A stretch of 64,000 nt of DNA from Nocardioides sp. Kera G14 (GTDB lineage Bacteria; Actinomycetota; Actinomycetes; Propionibacteriales; Nocardioidaceae). The notes below the pieces were generated by a model, which was given only the letters and a program-made list of their open reading frames with translations, did not search any database and had not been told where the DNA came from. How positions within the stretch are numbered: position 1 is the stretch's first letter; every line of letters starts with the position of its first letter. This document shows, piece after piece, positions 35,418 to 44,367 of the stretch. Location: the NCBI RefSeq assembly GCF_020715565.1, contig NZ_CP085839.1, forward strand, positions 3,405,010 through 3,469,009, written 5' to 3'. The position numbers were made by a program, and so were the translations under genes.

Positions 35418-36905
35418 ATGGTCACGACGCCTGACGAATCTGTGGCTCCCCACGTCATCGTGCTCTTCGGCGCGACGGGTGATCTCGCCCGCCGCAAGCT
35501 GCTGCCCGGCCTCCTCCGCCTGCACGAGGCGGGACTCCTGACCAGCGCCCAGATCATCGGCACCTCGCTCGACGACCTGGACAACGACGCGTTCCTCAAG
35601 CTGGCCCGTCAGGCGTGCGAGGAGTTCGGCAAGGGGGAGATCACCGACGCCCGCTGGGCGCCCTTCGAGTCGATGCTCTCCTACATCCCGACGACGCAGG
35701 GTGCCAAGGCGCTCAAGACGGTCGTCGAGCAGAAGCGCAAGGCGCTCGCGGCGTCCTCGGGTGTCAAGATCGACGGCGTACGCCTCCTGCACTACTTCTC
35801 CGTGCCACCCAAGGCGGCGCTGGTCGTGATCAAGGAGCTCCAGGAGGCAGGCCTCGTCACCAAGGCCCGCATCATCATGGAGAAGCCGTTCGGCACTGAC
35901 CTCAAGAGTGCGAAGGCGCTCAACGCGGCCGTGCACGAGGTCTTCGACGAGGAGCAGATCTTCCGCATCGACCACTTCCTCGGCAAGGAGGCGGCGCAGA
36001 ACATCCTCGCCTTCCGCTTCGCCAATGGTCTCTTCGAGCCGATCTGGAACCGCAACTTCATCGACCACATTCAGATCGACGTGCCCGAGACGCTCGGTCT
36101 CGAGGGGCGCACGGCGTTCTACGAGTCGACCGGTGCCTACCGCGACATGGTCGTCACGCACCTGATGCAGATCCTCGCGTTCGTCGCGATGGAGCCGCCG
36201 ACGTCGCTGGCTCCGGGCCCGATCTCGGACGAGAAGAACAAGGTCTTCCGCTCGATCCAGCCGCTCGACCCGACGAACAACGTCGTGCGCGGCCAGTACA
36301 CCGGCTACCGCGGCAAGGAGGAGGTCGCGGACGACTCCGACACCGAGACCTTCATCGCGCTCAAGGTCATCATCGACAACTGGCGCTGGAGCGGCGTGCC
36401 GTTCTTCCTCCGCACCGGCAAGAAGATGGCCGAGGGTGCGCGCATCATCTCGATCGCGTTCAAGGAGCCCCCGCTCACCATGTTTCCGGCCGGGTCCAAC
36501 GCCGGTACGGCGGGCCCGGACCACCTCACCTTCGACCTGGCCGACCAATCGAAGCTGTCGCTGTCGTTCTACGGCAAGCGACCCGGCACCGGCATGAAGC
36601 TCGAGAAGCTCTCGATGCAGTTCGCCACCGAGGACACCACCTCGGCGAGTGGCGTGCTCGAGGCGTATGAGCGGCTCATCTTCGACGCCATGCGTGGCGA
36701 CCACACCCTCTTCACCACGGCTGACGGCATCGAGACGCTCTGGGAGATCTCTCAGCCGCTGCTCGACAACCCCCCTCCCGTGCGGCTCTACGCCCCCGGC
36801 TCGTGGGGGCCCAACGCCATCCACCAGCTCATCGCCCCCCACACCTGGCGGCTCCCCTTTGAGCGCGCATGGCGTGAGAAGGGCACCACGAAGGTCACCC
36901 GCTGA
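35418..36905 (+). CDS. zwf: Glucose-6-phosphate 1-dehydrogenase
   Basis: A 495-residue enzyme oxidising glucose 6-phosphate to 6-phosphogluconolactone with NADP+ (entry to the oxidative pentose phosphate pathway). The NADP-binding FGATGDLARRKLLP begins near residue 18, EKPFG near 155 and the active-site RIDHFLGKE near 185, where family members read RIDHYLGKE. It stands alone, without opcA, tal, tkt or gnd beside it, so it may be a second copy in the genome. Transcribed separately from the PhzE-like gene, with its own -10. Confidence 0.96.
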   Translation: MVTTPDESVAPHVIVLFGATGDLARRKLLPGLLRLHEAGLLTSAQIIGTSLDDLDNDAFLKLARQACEEFGKGEITDARWAPFESMLSYIPTTQGAKALKTVVEQKRKALAASSGVKIDGVRLLHYFSVPPKAALVVIKELQEAGLVTKARIIMEKPFGTDLKSAKALNAAVHEVFDEEQIFRIDHFLGKEAAQNILAFRFANGLFEPIWNRNFIDHIQIDVPETLGLEGRTAFYESTGAYRDMVVTHLMQILAFVAMEPPTSLAPGPISDEKNKVFRSIQPLDPTNNVVRGQYTGYRGKEEVADDSDTETFIALKVIIDNWRWSGVPFFLRTGKKMAEGARIISIAFKEPPLTMFPAGSNAGTAGPDHLTFDLADQSKLSLSFYGKRPGTGMKLEKLSMQFATEDTTSASGVLEAYERLIFDAMRGDHTLFTTADGIETLWEISQPLLDNPPPVRLYAPGSWGPNAIHQLIAPHTWRLPFERAWREKGTTKVTR

Positions 36906-36929
36906 TCCCTTCGGGTTCGTCCAGCGCTC

Positions 36930-36967
36930 TTTCAGCCGCGATTCAGTCGTGCATGGCAGTCTTTCAG
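36930..36967 (+). promoter_or_regulatory. TTCAG direct repeats before the response regulator gene
   Basis: TTTCAG (36930-36935), ATTCAG (36941-36946) and TTTCAG (36962-36967) start 11 and 21 bases apart, a helical-turn spacing typical of OmpR/MprA-type binding. The third copy abuts the GTG. A CAGTCT hexamer six bases before the GTG may be the -10. Autoregulation is the simplest reading. Confidence 0.5.
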
Positions 36968-36968
36968 T

Positions 36969-37673
36969 GTGAGTTCAGCCGCCCCGAAGCCCCGCGCCCT
37001 CGTCGTCGACGATGACAAGGCCGTGCGTGAGTCCCTCCGTCGCTCCCTCGAGTTCAACGGGTACGACGTCGCGCTGGCCGAGGACGGAGCGGAGGCCCTG
37101 GCCGTCATCGGAGCCGCCAAGCCCGACGTCGTCGTGATGGACGTGATGATGCCGAGGCTCAACGGAGTCGAGGCGACGAAGGCGCTCCGGGCAGCCGGCA
37201 ACGACGTACCCATCATCGTGCTCACCGCCCTCGACGCCGTCGGCGACCGGGTCGACGGCCTCGACGCCGGCGCCGACGACTACCTCACGAAGCCGTTCGC
37301 CCTGCCGGAGCTGCTCGCCCGCCTGCGTGCCCTGCTCCGTCGCGCCGTGCCGGTCGAGGAGGGCGAGGAGGAGGAGGTCTTGGCCTTCGCGGACCTCTCG
37401 ATGAACACCACGACCCGCGAGGTACGCCGGGCGGGCCGTGCGATCGAGCTGACCCGGACCGAGTTCACCCTGCTCGAGATGTTCCTGCGCCGGCCGCGCC
37501 GCGTCCTCGACCGCAGCTTCATCCTCGAGGAGGTCTGGGGCTATGACTTCCCGACCACCGCGAACTCCCTCGAGGTCTACGTCGGCTACCTCCGGCGCAA
37601 GACCGAGGCCGAGGGCGAGACGCGCCTGATCCACACCGTTCGCGGCGTGGGCTACGTCCTGAAGGAGTCATGA
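36969..37673 (+). CDS. OmpR/MprA-like response regulator
   Basis: A 234-residue two-domain regulator. The receiver domain (about 8-125) has the acidic pair Asp14-16, phospho-acceptor Asp58 (VVVMDVMMP) and the conserved Lys of DYLTKPF near 109. A winged-helix DNA-binding domain of the OmpR class (about 137-232) ends in [13 protein letters not shown]. It overlaps the histidine kinase gene by four bases. Among actinobacteria this pair is closest in layout to MprAB, an envelope-stress system; I do not assign it firmly. Confidence 0.93.
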   Translation: MSSAAPKPRALVVDDDKAVRESLRRSLEFNGYDVALAEDGAEALAVIGAAKPDVVVMDVMMPRLNGVEATKALRAAGNDVPIIVLTALDAVGDRVDGLDAGADDYLTKPFALPELLARLRALLRRAVPVEEGEEEEVLAFADLSMNTTTREVRRAGRAIELTRTEFTLLEMFLRRPRRVLDRSFILEEVWGYDFPTTANSLEVYVGYLRRKTEAEGETRLIHTVRGVGYVLKES

Positions 37674-39073
37674 GCGGCTTCGGGACGGCCATCTCCGAGC
37701 GCCTCCATCGTCGTTCCCTGGCCTCCCGGGTCACTCTGTTGACGACCATGGCGGTCGCCTTGGTCGTGACTGTCTTCGCGGCGGTCTGCTACTTCGCGGT
37801 CCGCGATCAGGTCCGGTCGGCCGCCGACGAATCGCTGATGCAACGGGCTCAGATCGCGTCGCAGAGTTACGTGGACCCCGCTGGCCGGCTCCTGATCCCC
37901 AACTGGGTGATCGGCGCCGGCGACGTGCGGGTCGGTGTCATGAGCAACGACGGCCGGACCTTCTCACGACCCGACATGGACAACAGCAGCGCCTACCCCG
38001 AGCTCGGCGCGCCCGAGCGGGCCGTCGCGCAGGGCCAGTCGCAGCGCTCGCTGCGCACCATCTCCGCCGACGGCACGGCGTACCGCGTCGTGGCCGTCCC
38101 CCTCGAGCGGGGTGCCGCACTCGTCATCGCGCAGTCCCTGGCGCCCCAGGAGCGGGTGCTGCACAAGCTCGGCATCTTGATGCTCCTCCTCGGCATCGCC
38201 GGCATCGTCGGTGCCGGACTGGCCGGATGGGCCGTGGCGAGCGGCGGCCTGCGACCCGTCAGGAGGCTCACGACCGACGTCGAGGAGATCGCCCGGACCG
38301 AGGACCTCACCCCTCTCGAGGTCGAGGGCGTCGACGAGATCGCCCGACTGGCCGCAGCCTTCAACGGCCTCCTGGTGGCGCTCGCCGCCTCCCGCGACCG
38401 GCAGCGCCAGCTCATCGCCGACGCCGGCCACGAGCTGCGCACACCGCTCACCTCCATGCGGACCAACATCGACCTGCTCACCCAGGCCGACCTCGCGCTC
38501 GACCCACAGCAGCGAGAGGAGCTGCTGGGCGACGTACGGGCGCAGATGGAGGAGCTCACCAACCTCATCGGTGACCTCGTCGCGCTGGCCCGTGAGGAGG
38601 AGCAGCAGTCCGCGGTCGGACCGGTCGAGCTGCATGTGCTCCTCGACCATGCCGTCTCACGGGTCCGGCTGCGCGCGCCGAGCGTCCTCTTCGACGTCCG
38701 TGCCGAGCCGTGGTGGGTCGTCGGCGAGGCTGCCGGCCTGGAGCGCGCGATCACCAACCTGCTCGACAACGCGGCCAAGTTCTCGCCGCCCGACAGCACC
38801 GTCCACGTCACCCTCTCCGGAGGCACGGTCACGGTCGACGACGAAGGCCCGGGCATCGCCGACGAGGACCTTCCGCACGTCTTCGACCGCTTCTACCGCA
38901 GCGCCGAGTCCCGAGCGATGCCGGGCTCCGGCCTCGGCCTCTCGATCGTCAAGCAGACGGCCGACCGGCACAGCGGCACGGTCTCCGCCGGTCGCAACCC
39001 GGAGGGCGGCGCGCGGGTGACGCTGCGCATTCCCGGTGCTCCCTCACCGGTTCCGGCAGGTGCGCCAGCCTGA
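37670..39073 (+). CDS. HAMP-domain sensor histidine kinase (MprB-like)
   Basis: A 467-residue membrane kinase. TM1 is at about 20-44, the extracytoplasmic sensor at about 45-165, TM2 at about 166-190 and HAMP at about 190-243. The HisKA box has phospho-acceptor His254 (AGHELRTPL) and the catalytic domain has N box [10 protein letters not shown]1 DDEGPGIAD and G2 GSGLGLSIV. The C-terminus has a short Pro/Ala tail. It is partner of the preceding response regulator, with an ATGA overlap. The sensed signal is unknown. Confidence 0.94.
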   Translation: MSGFGTAISERLHRRSLASRVTLLTTMAVALVVTVFAAVCYFAVRDQVRSAADESLMQRAQIASQSYVDPAGRLLIPNWVIGAGDVRVGVMSNDGRTFSRPDMDNSSAYPELGAPERAVAQGQSQRSLRTISADGTAYRVVAVPLERGAALVIAQSLAPQERVLHKLGILMLLLGIAGIVGAGLAGWAVASGGLRPVRRLTTDVEEIARTEDLTPLEVEGVDEIARLAAAFNGLLVALAASRDRQRQLIADAGHELRTPLTSMRTNIDLLTQADLALDPQQREELLGDVRAQMEELTNLIGDLVALAREEEQQSAVGPVELHVLLDHAVSRVRLRAPSVLFDVRAEPWWVVGEAAGLERAITNLLDNAAKFSPPDSTVHVTLSGGTVTVDDEGPGIADEDLPHVFDRFYRSAESRAMPGSGLGLSIVKQTADRHSGTVSAGRNPEGGARVTLRIPGAPSPVPAGAPA

Positions 39074-39085
39074 CAGGATGGGGGG

Positions 39086-39976
<891 letters not shown>

Positions 39977-39979
39977 CCG

Positions 39980-41368
39980 ATGTCACTTCTGGATAGGCAC
40001 CTCGCCTTCCTCGAGGCCCTCCGCGGCGCCGGGATGCCGGTGAGCCTCTCCGAGGACCTCGACGCGGTGCAGGCGCTCGGCCTCGTCGGCTGGGGCGAGC
40101 GCTCCCAGGTCCATGACGTGTACGCCGCCACCCTGGTCAAGCGCGCCAGCCAGCGGCCCACCTTCGAGGAGCTCTTCGAGCTCTACTTCCCCCGAATGGT
40201 CGGTTCCTCCCCGCCGAACGGGCAGTCGCTCACCACCGAATCCGGCGTTCCTCCCGAGGCGTTGGCGCCCGAGGAGCTCCAGGAGGCGCTGGAGCAGTTC
40301 CGCCAGGAGCTCGTCGACTCCCTCGCCTCCGAGAACCGCCAGCAGAACCGCCAGCTCGCCACGCAGGCCGTCGGACGGTTCGGCTCGATGCCCGGTCGCG
40401 GACCCGGGATGTCCAGCTGGTCGTCGTACACCGCGCTTCGCCGGCTCGACCCGGGGGAGATCGAGCGGCGTCTCACTGAGGCGCTGCAACAGCAGGGCTG
40501 GCCCGAGGGGCAGGCGCGGGAGGCGGCAGGTCGGCGCGTCCGGGAGTACCAGCAGATGGTCGAGGCCGACGCCCGCCGGCGGATCGCCGAGGAGAAGGGC
40601 CCCGACCAGATCGCCAAGGTGACCGTCCGCCCGACGATCGAGAAGCTCAACTTCCTGCACGCCCGCAAGGCCGACGTCGAGGAGCTGCGCCGCCAGCTCT
40701 ACCCGCTCGCTCGGAAGCTCGCGACCCGGATGGCCAAGCAGAAGCACGCCCGCCGTCGCGGCCCGCTCGACATCCGCCGCACGATGCGTGAGTCGATGTC
40801 GTACGGCGGCGTGCCGCTCGACACGCGTCACCGGCCCAAGCGCCCGCACCGCAACGAGCTCGTCGTCCTCTGCGACGTCTCCGGCTCGGTCAGTCACTTC
40901 GCCACGTTCACGCTGCTGCTCGTGATCGCGCTGCGTGAGCAGTTCAGCAAGGTGCGGGCGTTCATGTTCGTCGACGACATCGTCGAGGTGACCGACGCGA
41001 TGCAGCCCGGCGCCGACCTCGTCGACACGATGGAGGAGCTCACCAAGCAGGCCAACTACGCCGCGACGGTCGGGCGGACCAACTACGGCCGGGCCTTCAA
41101 GCGCTTCGCCGAGAAGTACCCCGACGCCGTCGGCCCGAAGAGCGCGCTGCTCATCCTCGGCGACGCCCGCAGCAACTACGCCGACCTCCACCTCGACGCC
41201 CTGCGGGAGCTGGCCGACCGTGCCCGGCACAGCTGGTGGCTCAACCCCGAGGTCGAGATGCAGTGGGACGTCGGGGACTCCGCCGCGACTCCCTACGGCC
41301 GGATCGTGCCGATGGTCGAGTGCCGCAACCTCGAGCAGCTCACCGAGTTCGTCCACCACCTCGCCTGA
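39980..41368 (+). CDS. VWA domain (CoxE-like) protein, MoxR partner
   Basis: A 462-residue cytoplasmic protein. A charged, Arg/Glu-rich region fills residues 1-270 and a von Willebrand A domain follows, with MIDAS residues Asp299, Ser301 and Ser303 in CDVSGSVSHFA. The CoxE-type spacing and tight linkage to the MoxR gene indicate a metal-dependent adaptor for the ATPase. The client is unknown. The next gene follows after 11 bases and is probably cotranscribed. Confidence 0.9.
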   Translation: MSLLDRHLAFLEALRGAGMPVSLSEDLDAVQALGLVGWGERSQVHDVYAATLVKRASQRPTFEELFELYFPRMVGSSPPNGQSLTTESGVPPEALAPEELQEALEQFRQELVDSLASENRQQNRQLATQAVGRFGSMPGRGPGMSSWSSYTALRRLDPGEIERRLTEALQQQGWPEGQAREAAGRRVREYQQMVEADARRRIAEEKGPDQIAKVTVRPTIEKLNFLHARKADVEELRRQLYPLARKLATRMAKQKHARRRGPLDIRRTMRESMSYGGVPLDTRHRPKRPHRNELVVLCDVSGSVSHFATFTLLLVIALREQFSKVRAFMFVDDIVEVTDAMQPGADLVDTMEELTKQANYAATVGRTNYGRAFKRFAEKYPDAVGPKSALLILGDARSNYADLHLDALRELADRARHSWWLNPEVEMQWDVGDSAATPYGRIVPMVECRNLEQLTEFVHHLA

Positions 41369-41379
41369 CAGGAACCACC

Positions 41380-41679
41380 ATGCTCGTCGCCTTCTCCGTC
41401 TCGCCCACCTCCGCCGCGGACGAGGACGGCTCCGTCGCCGAAGCGGTCGCGGCCGCCGTACGGGTGGTCAAGGAGTCCGGGCTCCCATGGGAGCTCACCT
41501 CGATGTTCACGACGATCGAGGGCGAGTGGGACGAGGTGTTCGACGTGGTGAGGCGTGCGACCGACGCGGTCCTGGCAGTCTCCCCGCGCGTCGGCCTGGT
41601 GCTCAAGGCCGACATCCGGCCCGGCTACACCGGCCAGCTCTCCGAGAAGGTCGAGCGGGTCACTCGCCTGCTCGACTGA
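41380..41679 (+). CDS. MTH1187/YkoF-like thiamine-binding family protein
   Basis: A 99-residue protein with the MTH1187 (DUF77) pattern: MLVAFSVSPTS start, SGLPWELTSMFTTIEGEWDEV in the middle (residues 33-53) and a C-terminal VVLKADIRPG-type strand. Family members bind thiamine or HMP-like ligands and form tetramers; function is only structural knowledge. The start follows the VWA stop by 11 bases with GGAA upstream. Its 3' end overlaps the convergent hydrolase gene by 20 bases. Confidence 0.85.
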   Translation: MLVAFSVSPTSAADEDGSVAEAVAAAVRVVKESGLPWELTSMFTTIEGEWDEVFDVVRRATDAVLAVSPRVGLVLKADIRPGYTGQLSEKVERVTRLLD

Positions 41680-42781
41680 GCGTCCAGGTCCGGCTCTCCA
41701 GCTCCGCCTCGCCGTAGAACGGGGCGAGGTCGGCGAGGGCCGACTTCACGGCCGGTTGCGGGGAGGCCTCGGCAGCCTGCGCACCGTGGACGTAGTGGTC
41801 GAGCCCGTGCGCCGCCCACGGTGCGGCGTGACCGTCGTCGAACCGCACGGTCACCTTCCCCGGTCGGTCCCGGCCGGGGTCACCGTCCAGCGTCGGAACC
41901 ACGTCGCCGTGGTTCTCGAGCGAGATGAGGCGCGTGTACGCCGGCAGTGACTGGTCCTGCACGGGCGACCCTGCCGTCACGATGTTGGTCACGTGGTAAC
42001 GCCGGCTCTGGGCGATCTCGGCGGCCTCCATGCCGCCGAGGCTGTGGCCCACGATCAGCACCGGCTCCGTGGCCGCGATGCCGCTCGCCCGCATGGCCCG
42101 CTCGATCGAGGCCTGGTAGCTCGTCGGTCGGCCGAGCCGGACCGACGCGTCGGTGCGCAGGTTCCGCTGGCTGGCGGTGTCCAGAGGCGACAGCGTGTCG
42201 GTCCCGCGGAGGTAGACGATGTGCCTGCGGCGGCCGTCAGGTGCGGTCAGCGTCTGGACCGCGATCACCGGCCCCGCCTCGTTGACCTGGTCGAGCGTGC
42301 GGAGGAGGTCGACCAGACTGTGAGGAGCAGTGGTGGCCAGCGTCGGCGGAGCGAGCACCGCGGCGGAGCCGGGTTGACGGACGCTGTAAGCCGTGAGCAG
42401 GAGGCGCGCTGCGGCTCCCGCCGGGGTGAGCGCCAGCGCGGTCCCTGCGACCCCGAACTCCGCCTCGACCAGCGGGTGCAACCGGGCCGCCGCCACGTCG
42501 GCGCCGCTGATCAGGCGCACCGTCGTGCGCACGCCGTGGGCCGCCGCCTCGGCATGGAGGCCGCTCGTGACGCCCAGGCCGCCGACGACACCCAGCGCCG
42601 CTTCGGCGGCGGCACCCGTGGCCGGCGAGGCCGCCAGGGTGGGTGCGACCTCGGCGACGATCAACCCGACCCGAGCAGCCCGCCCCGCCGCCCGAAGGGC
42701 AACGGCGTCGAGCTCGCCCGCGAGGCTCATGGCCTCGGCGTGCGCCATCTCCAGCGTCGGAGTGGGGCCGACGTCGGTCAT
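41660..42781 (-). CDS. Alpha/beta hydrolase paired with a WXG-like protein
   Basis: A 373-residue protein. The first 170 residues are Ala-rich and helical. An alpha/beta hydrolase (lipase-like) domain follows, with nucleophile Ser247 in VGHSLGG and a likely acid/His pair in the NHGDVVP and AAHGLDHY segments. It overlaps by four bases the small WXG-like gene before it. This helical protein plus hydrolase layout recalls actinobacterial type VII-associated enzymes, but no signal peptide or secretion motif was found. Substrate unknown. Confidence 0.8.
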   Translation of the reverse strand: MTDVGPTPTLEMAHAEAMSLAGELDAVALRAAGRAARVGLIVAEVAPTLAASPATGAAAEAALGVVGGLGVTSGLHAEAAAHGVRTTVRLISGADVAAARLHPLVEAEFGVAGTALALTPAGAAARLLLTAYSVRQPGSAAVLAPPTLATTAPHSLVDLLRTLDQVNEAGPVIAVQTLTAPDGRRRHIVYLRGTDTLSPLDTASQRNLRTDASVRLGRPTSYQASIERAMRASGIAATEPVLIVGHSLGGMEAAEIAQSRRYHVTNIVTAGSPVQDQSLPAYTRLISLENHGDVVPTLDGDPGRDRPGKVTVRFDDGHAAPWAAHGLDHYVHGAQAAEASPQPAVKSALADLAPFYGEAELESRTWTLSRAGE

Positions 42782-43068
42782 GCTGCGCTCCTGATCGCGC
42801 CCACCGCGATGTCGACGACCGAGGAGCCCACCGCGGCGACCAGGCTGACCTCGGCGGTGGCGACCTTGTGGACGAGGACGGCGTCGGCCGCGACGTCGAG
42901 GGCGATCGCCATGGCGTGGAGCTCGCGGACGAGCTCGGCCGAAGCCTCGCGGAAGGCGGCGCCGCTCAGCCCGCGCCAGCTGAGCAGCGCGGTGCGGTGC
43001 TGCAGGTGCTCGGCGTCCTGCCGGCACTCGTCGGCAAGCCGGCGCAGGTGGGAGACGTGGTGATCCAT
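42778..43068 (-). CDS. Small WXG100-like helical protein
   Basis: A 96-residue protein made of two predicted helices separated by a W-x-G turn (WRGLSGAAF at about 31-39), the hallmark of WXG100/ESAT-6-like proteins. The second half is hydrophobic (about 60-92), which is less usual. Translationally coupled to the alpha/beta hydrolase gene (ATGA-type overlap). The ATG at 43068 was chosen because residues upstream in frame are Arg-rich shadow of the aminotransferase gene. It could be a chaperone or partner for the hydrolase. Confidence 0.7.
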   Translation of the reverse strand: MDHHVSHLRRLADECRQDAEHLQHRTALLSWRGLSGAAFREASAELVRELHAMAIALDVAADAVLVHKVATAEVSLVAAVGSSVVDIAVGAIRSAA

Positions 43069-43133
43069 GCCCGACAGGGTCCCCGAGAGCGCCGTCCGGC
43101 GACAGGGGCTTCTCCGCGCCTGTGGAGAACCGA

Positions 43134-44306
43134 CTAGGAGATGTACGCCGACAGGGCGTCGAGACCGCCGGCGATCTCCTCGGCCGACCCGGCGAAGGAC
43201 ATCCGCACGAAGCGATGTCCGTCCACGGTGTCGAAGTCCACGCCGGGTGCCACGGCGACCCCGGTGTCGGCCAGCAGTTGATGCGCCCAGCCCATGGTGT
43301 CGGACGTCAGATGACCCACATCGGCCCAGACGTAGAACGCTCCGTCGGCCGGCGCAAGACGCGTGATCCCCATGTCTGTCAGGCGATCGAGCATCACGCG
43401 ACGGTTGGCGGCATAGCGCGCGACGTGTCCGTCGAGCTCCGCCTTGGCGTCCTCGGAGAAGGCCTCCACGACCGCGCGCTGCCCGAGGGCCGGCGGGCAG
43501 ATCGTGAAGTTGCCGGTCAGCACCTCGACCGCTCTGCGCAGATGCGAGGGGGCGAGCATCCACCCCAGGCGCCAGCCGGTCATGGAGAAGTACTTGGAGA
43601 AGGAGCCGAAGACCACGGGACGTCGCGAGGTCGCCCACGTGGTGCGGGACAGTCGCGTGTCGCCGTACTCGAGGCCGTGGTAGATCTCATCGCTGATCAC
43701 CTGCACGCCCTGCTCCTCGCACCACGCGGTCAGCTCGACGAGCTCGTCGGGGAGCAGCATCGTGCCGGTCGGGTTGGCCGCGGAGGCCAGCAGCAGGCCC
43801 TTGAGCCCGGGCACGGCCGCGAGTTGGGAGACGGTCGGTTGGAACCGCGTCTCCGGCCCGGTCTCGAGCTCGACGACCCGACATCCCAGTGCAGCAAGGA
43901 CATTGCGGTAGCAGGCGTAGTTGGGCCGTGCCATCGCGACGACGTCGCCGGGCTCGAAGGCGGCGAGGAAGGCCAGCAGGAAGCCGCCCGAGGCACCGGT
44001 CGTGACGACCACGTCGTCGGGGGAGACGTCGACGTCATACCAATCCCCATAGTGGGAGGCGATCGCGGCACGCAGCTCGGGGATCCCGACCGCGGGCGTG
44101 TAGCCCAGGGGGTCGCCGGAGGCCAGGAGTCGCGTCGCCTCGGCGCGTACGGCCTCGGGCGCGCCCGTCGCCGGCTGGCCGGAGTGCAGCGCATAGACCG
44201 GGGCGCCCGTCGCTGCACGGCGGGTGGCCGCGTCGATCATGTCCATCACGTGGAAGGGCGGCACGTTCGCCCGTTGCGCGGCCGTCCATCGGGCACCCAG
44301 ATCCAT
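43134..44306 (-). CDS. Pyridoxal-phosphate aminotransferase (class I/II, fold type I)
   Basis: A 390-residue aspartate aminotransferase-superfamily enzyme. The PLP-binding lysine is in FGSFSKYFSMTGWRLGW near 235, NPTG near 169, the aspartate in ISDEIYHGLEY near 196, and the carboxylate-binding Arg in FVRMSFA near the C-terminus. Amino donor and product cannot be told from sequence. It is divergent from the antiporter gene, and TAGGGT lies six bases before its ATG, suggesting a leaderless mRNA. Confidence 0.92.
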   Translation of the reverse strand: MDLGARWTAAQRANVPPFHVMDMIDAATRRAATGAPVYALHSGQPATGAPEAVRAEATRLLASGDPLGYTPAVGIPELRAAIASHYGDWYDVDVSPDDVVVTTGASGGFLLAFLAAFEPGDVVAMARPNYACYRNVLAALGCRVVELETGPETRFQPTVSQLAAVPGLKGLLLASAANPTGTMLLPDELVELTAWCEEQGVQVISDEIYHGLEYGDTRLSRTTWATSRRPVVFGSFSKYFSMTGWRLGWMLAPSHLRRAVEVLTGNFTICPPALGQRAVVEAFSEDAKAELDGHVARYAANRRVMLDRLTDMGITRLAPADGAFYVWADVGHLTSDTMGWAHQLLADTGVAVAPGVDFDTVDGHRFVRMSFAGSAEEIAGGLDALSAYIS

Positions 44307-44312
44307 GCTCCG

Positions 44313-44334
44313 ACCCTAAGCCGGTCGGTAAGGT
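44313..44334. promoter_or_regulatory. Divergent promoters aminotransferase/antiporter
   Basis: On the minus strand TAGGGT (44313-44318) ends six bases before the aminotransferase ATG at 44306. On the plus strand TAAGGT (44329-44334) would start a leadered antiporter transcript with GAGGTG before ATG 44368. The two hexamers are only ten bases apart. Confidence 0.55.
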
Positions 44335-44367
44335 TGAACCCCGCCACCCCAGACACGAGGTGACCGC

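Noticed and set aside
31143..36842. A giant minus-strand protein extending the EamA transporter upstream
   Set aside because: The extension is Arg/Glu/Gly/His-rich, has no domain, and lies antisense to three genes with clear family motifs. Only the last 297 codons (EamA) are coding.
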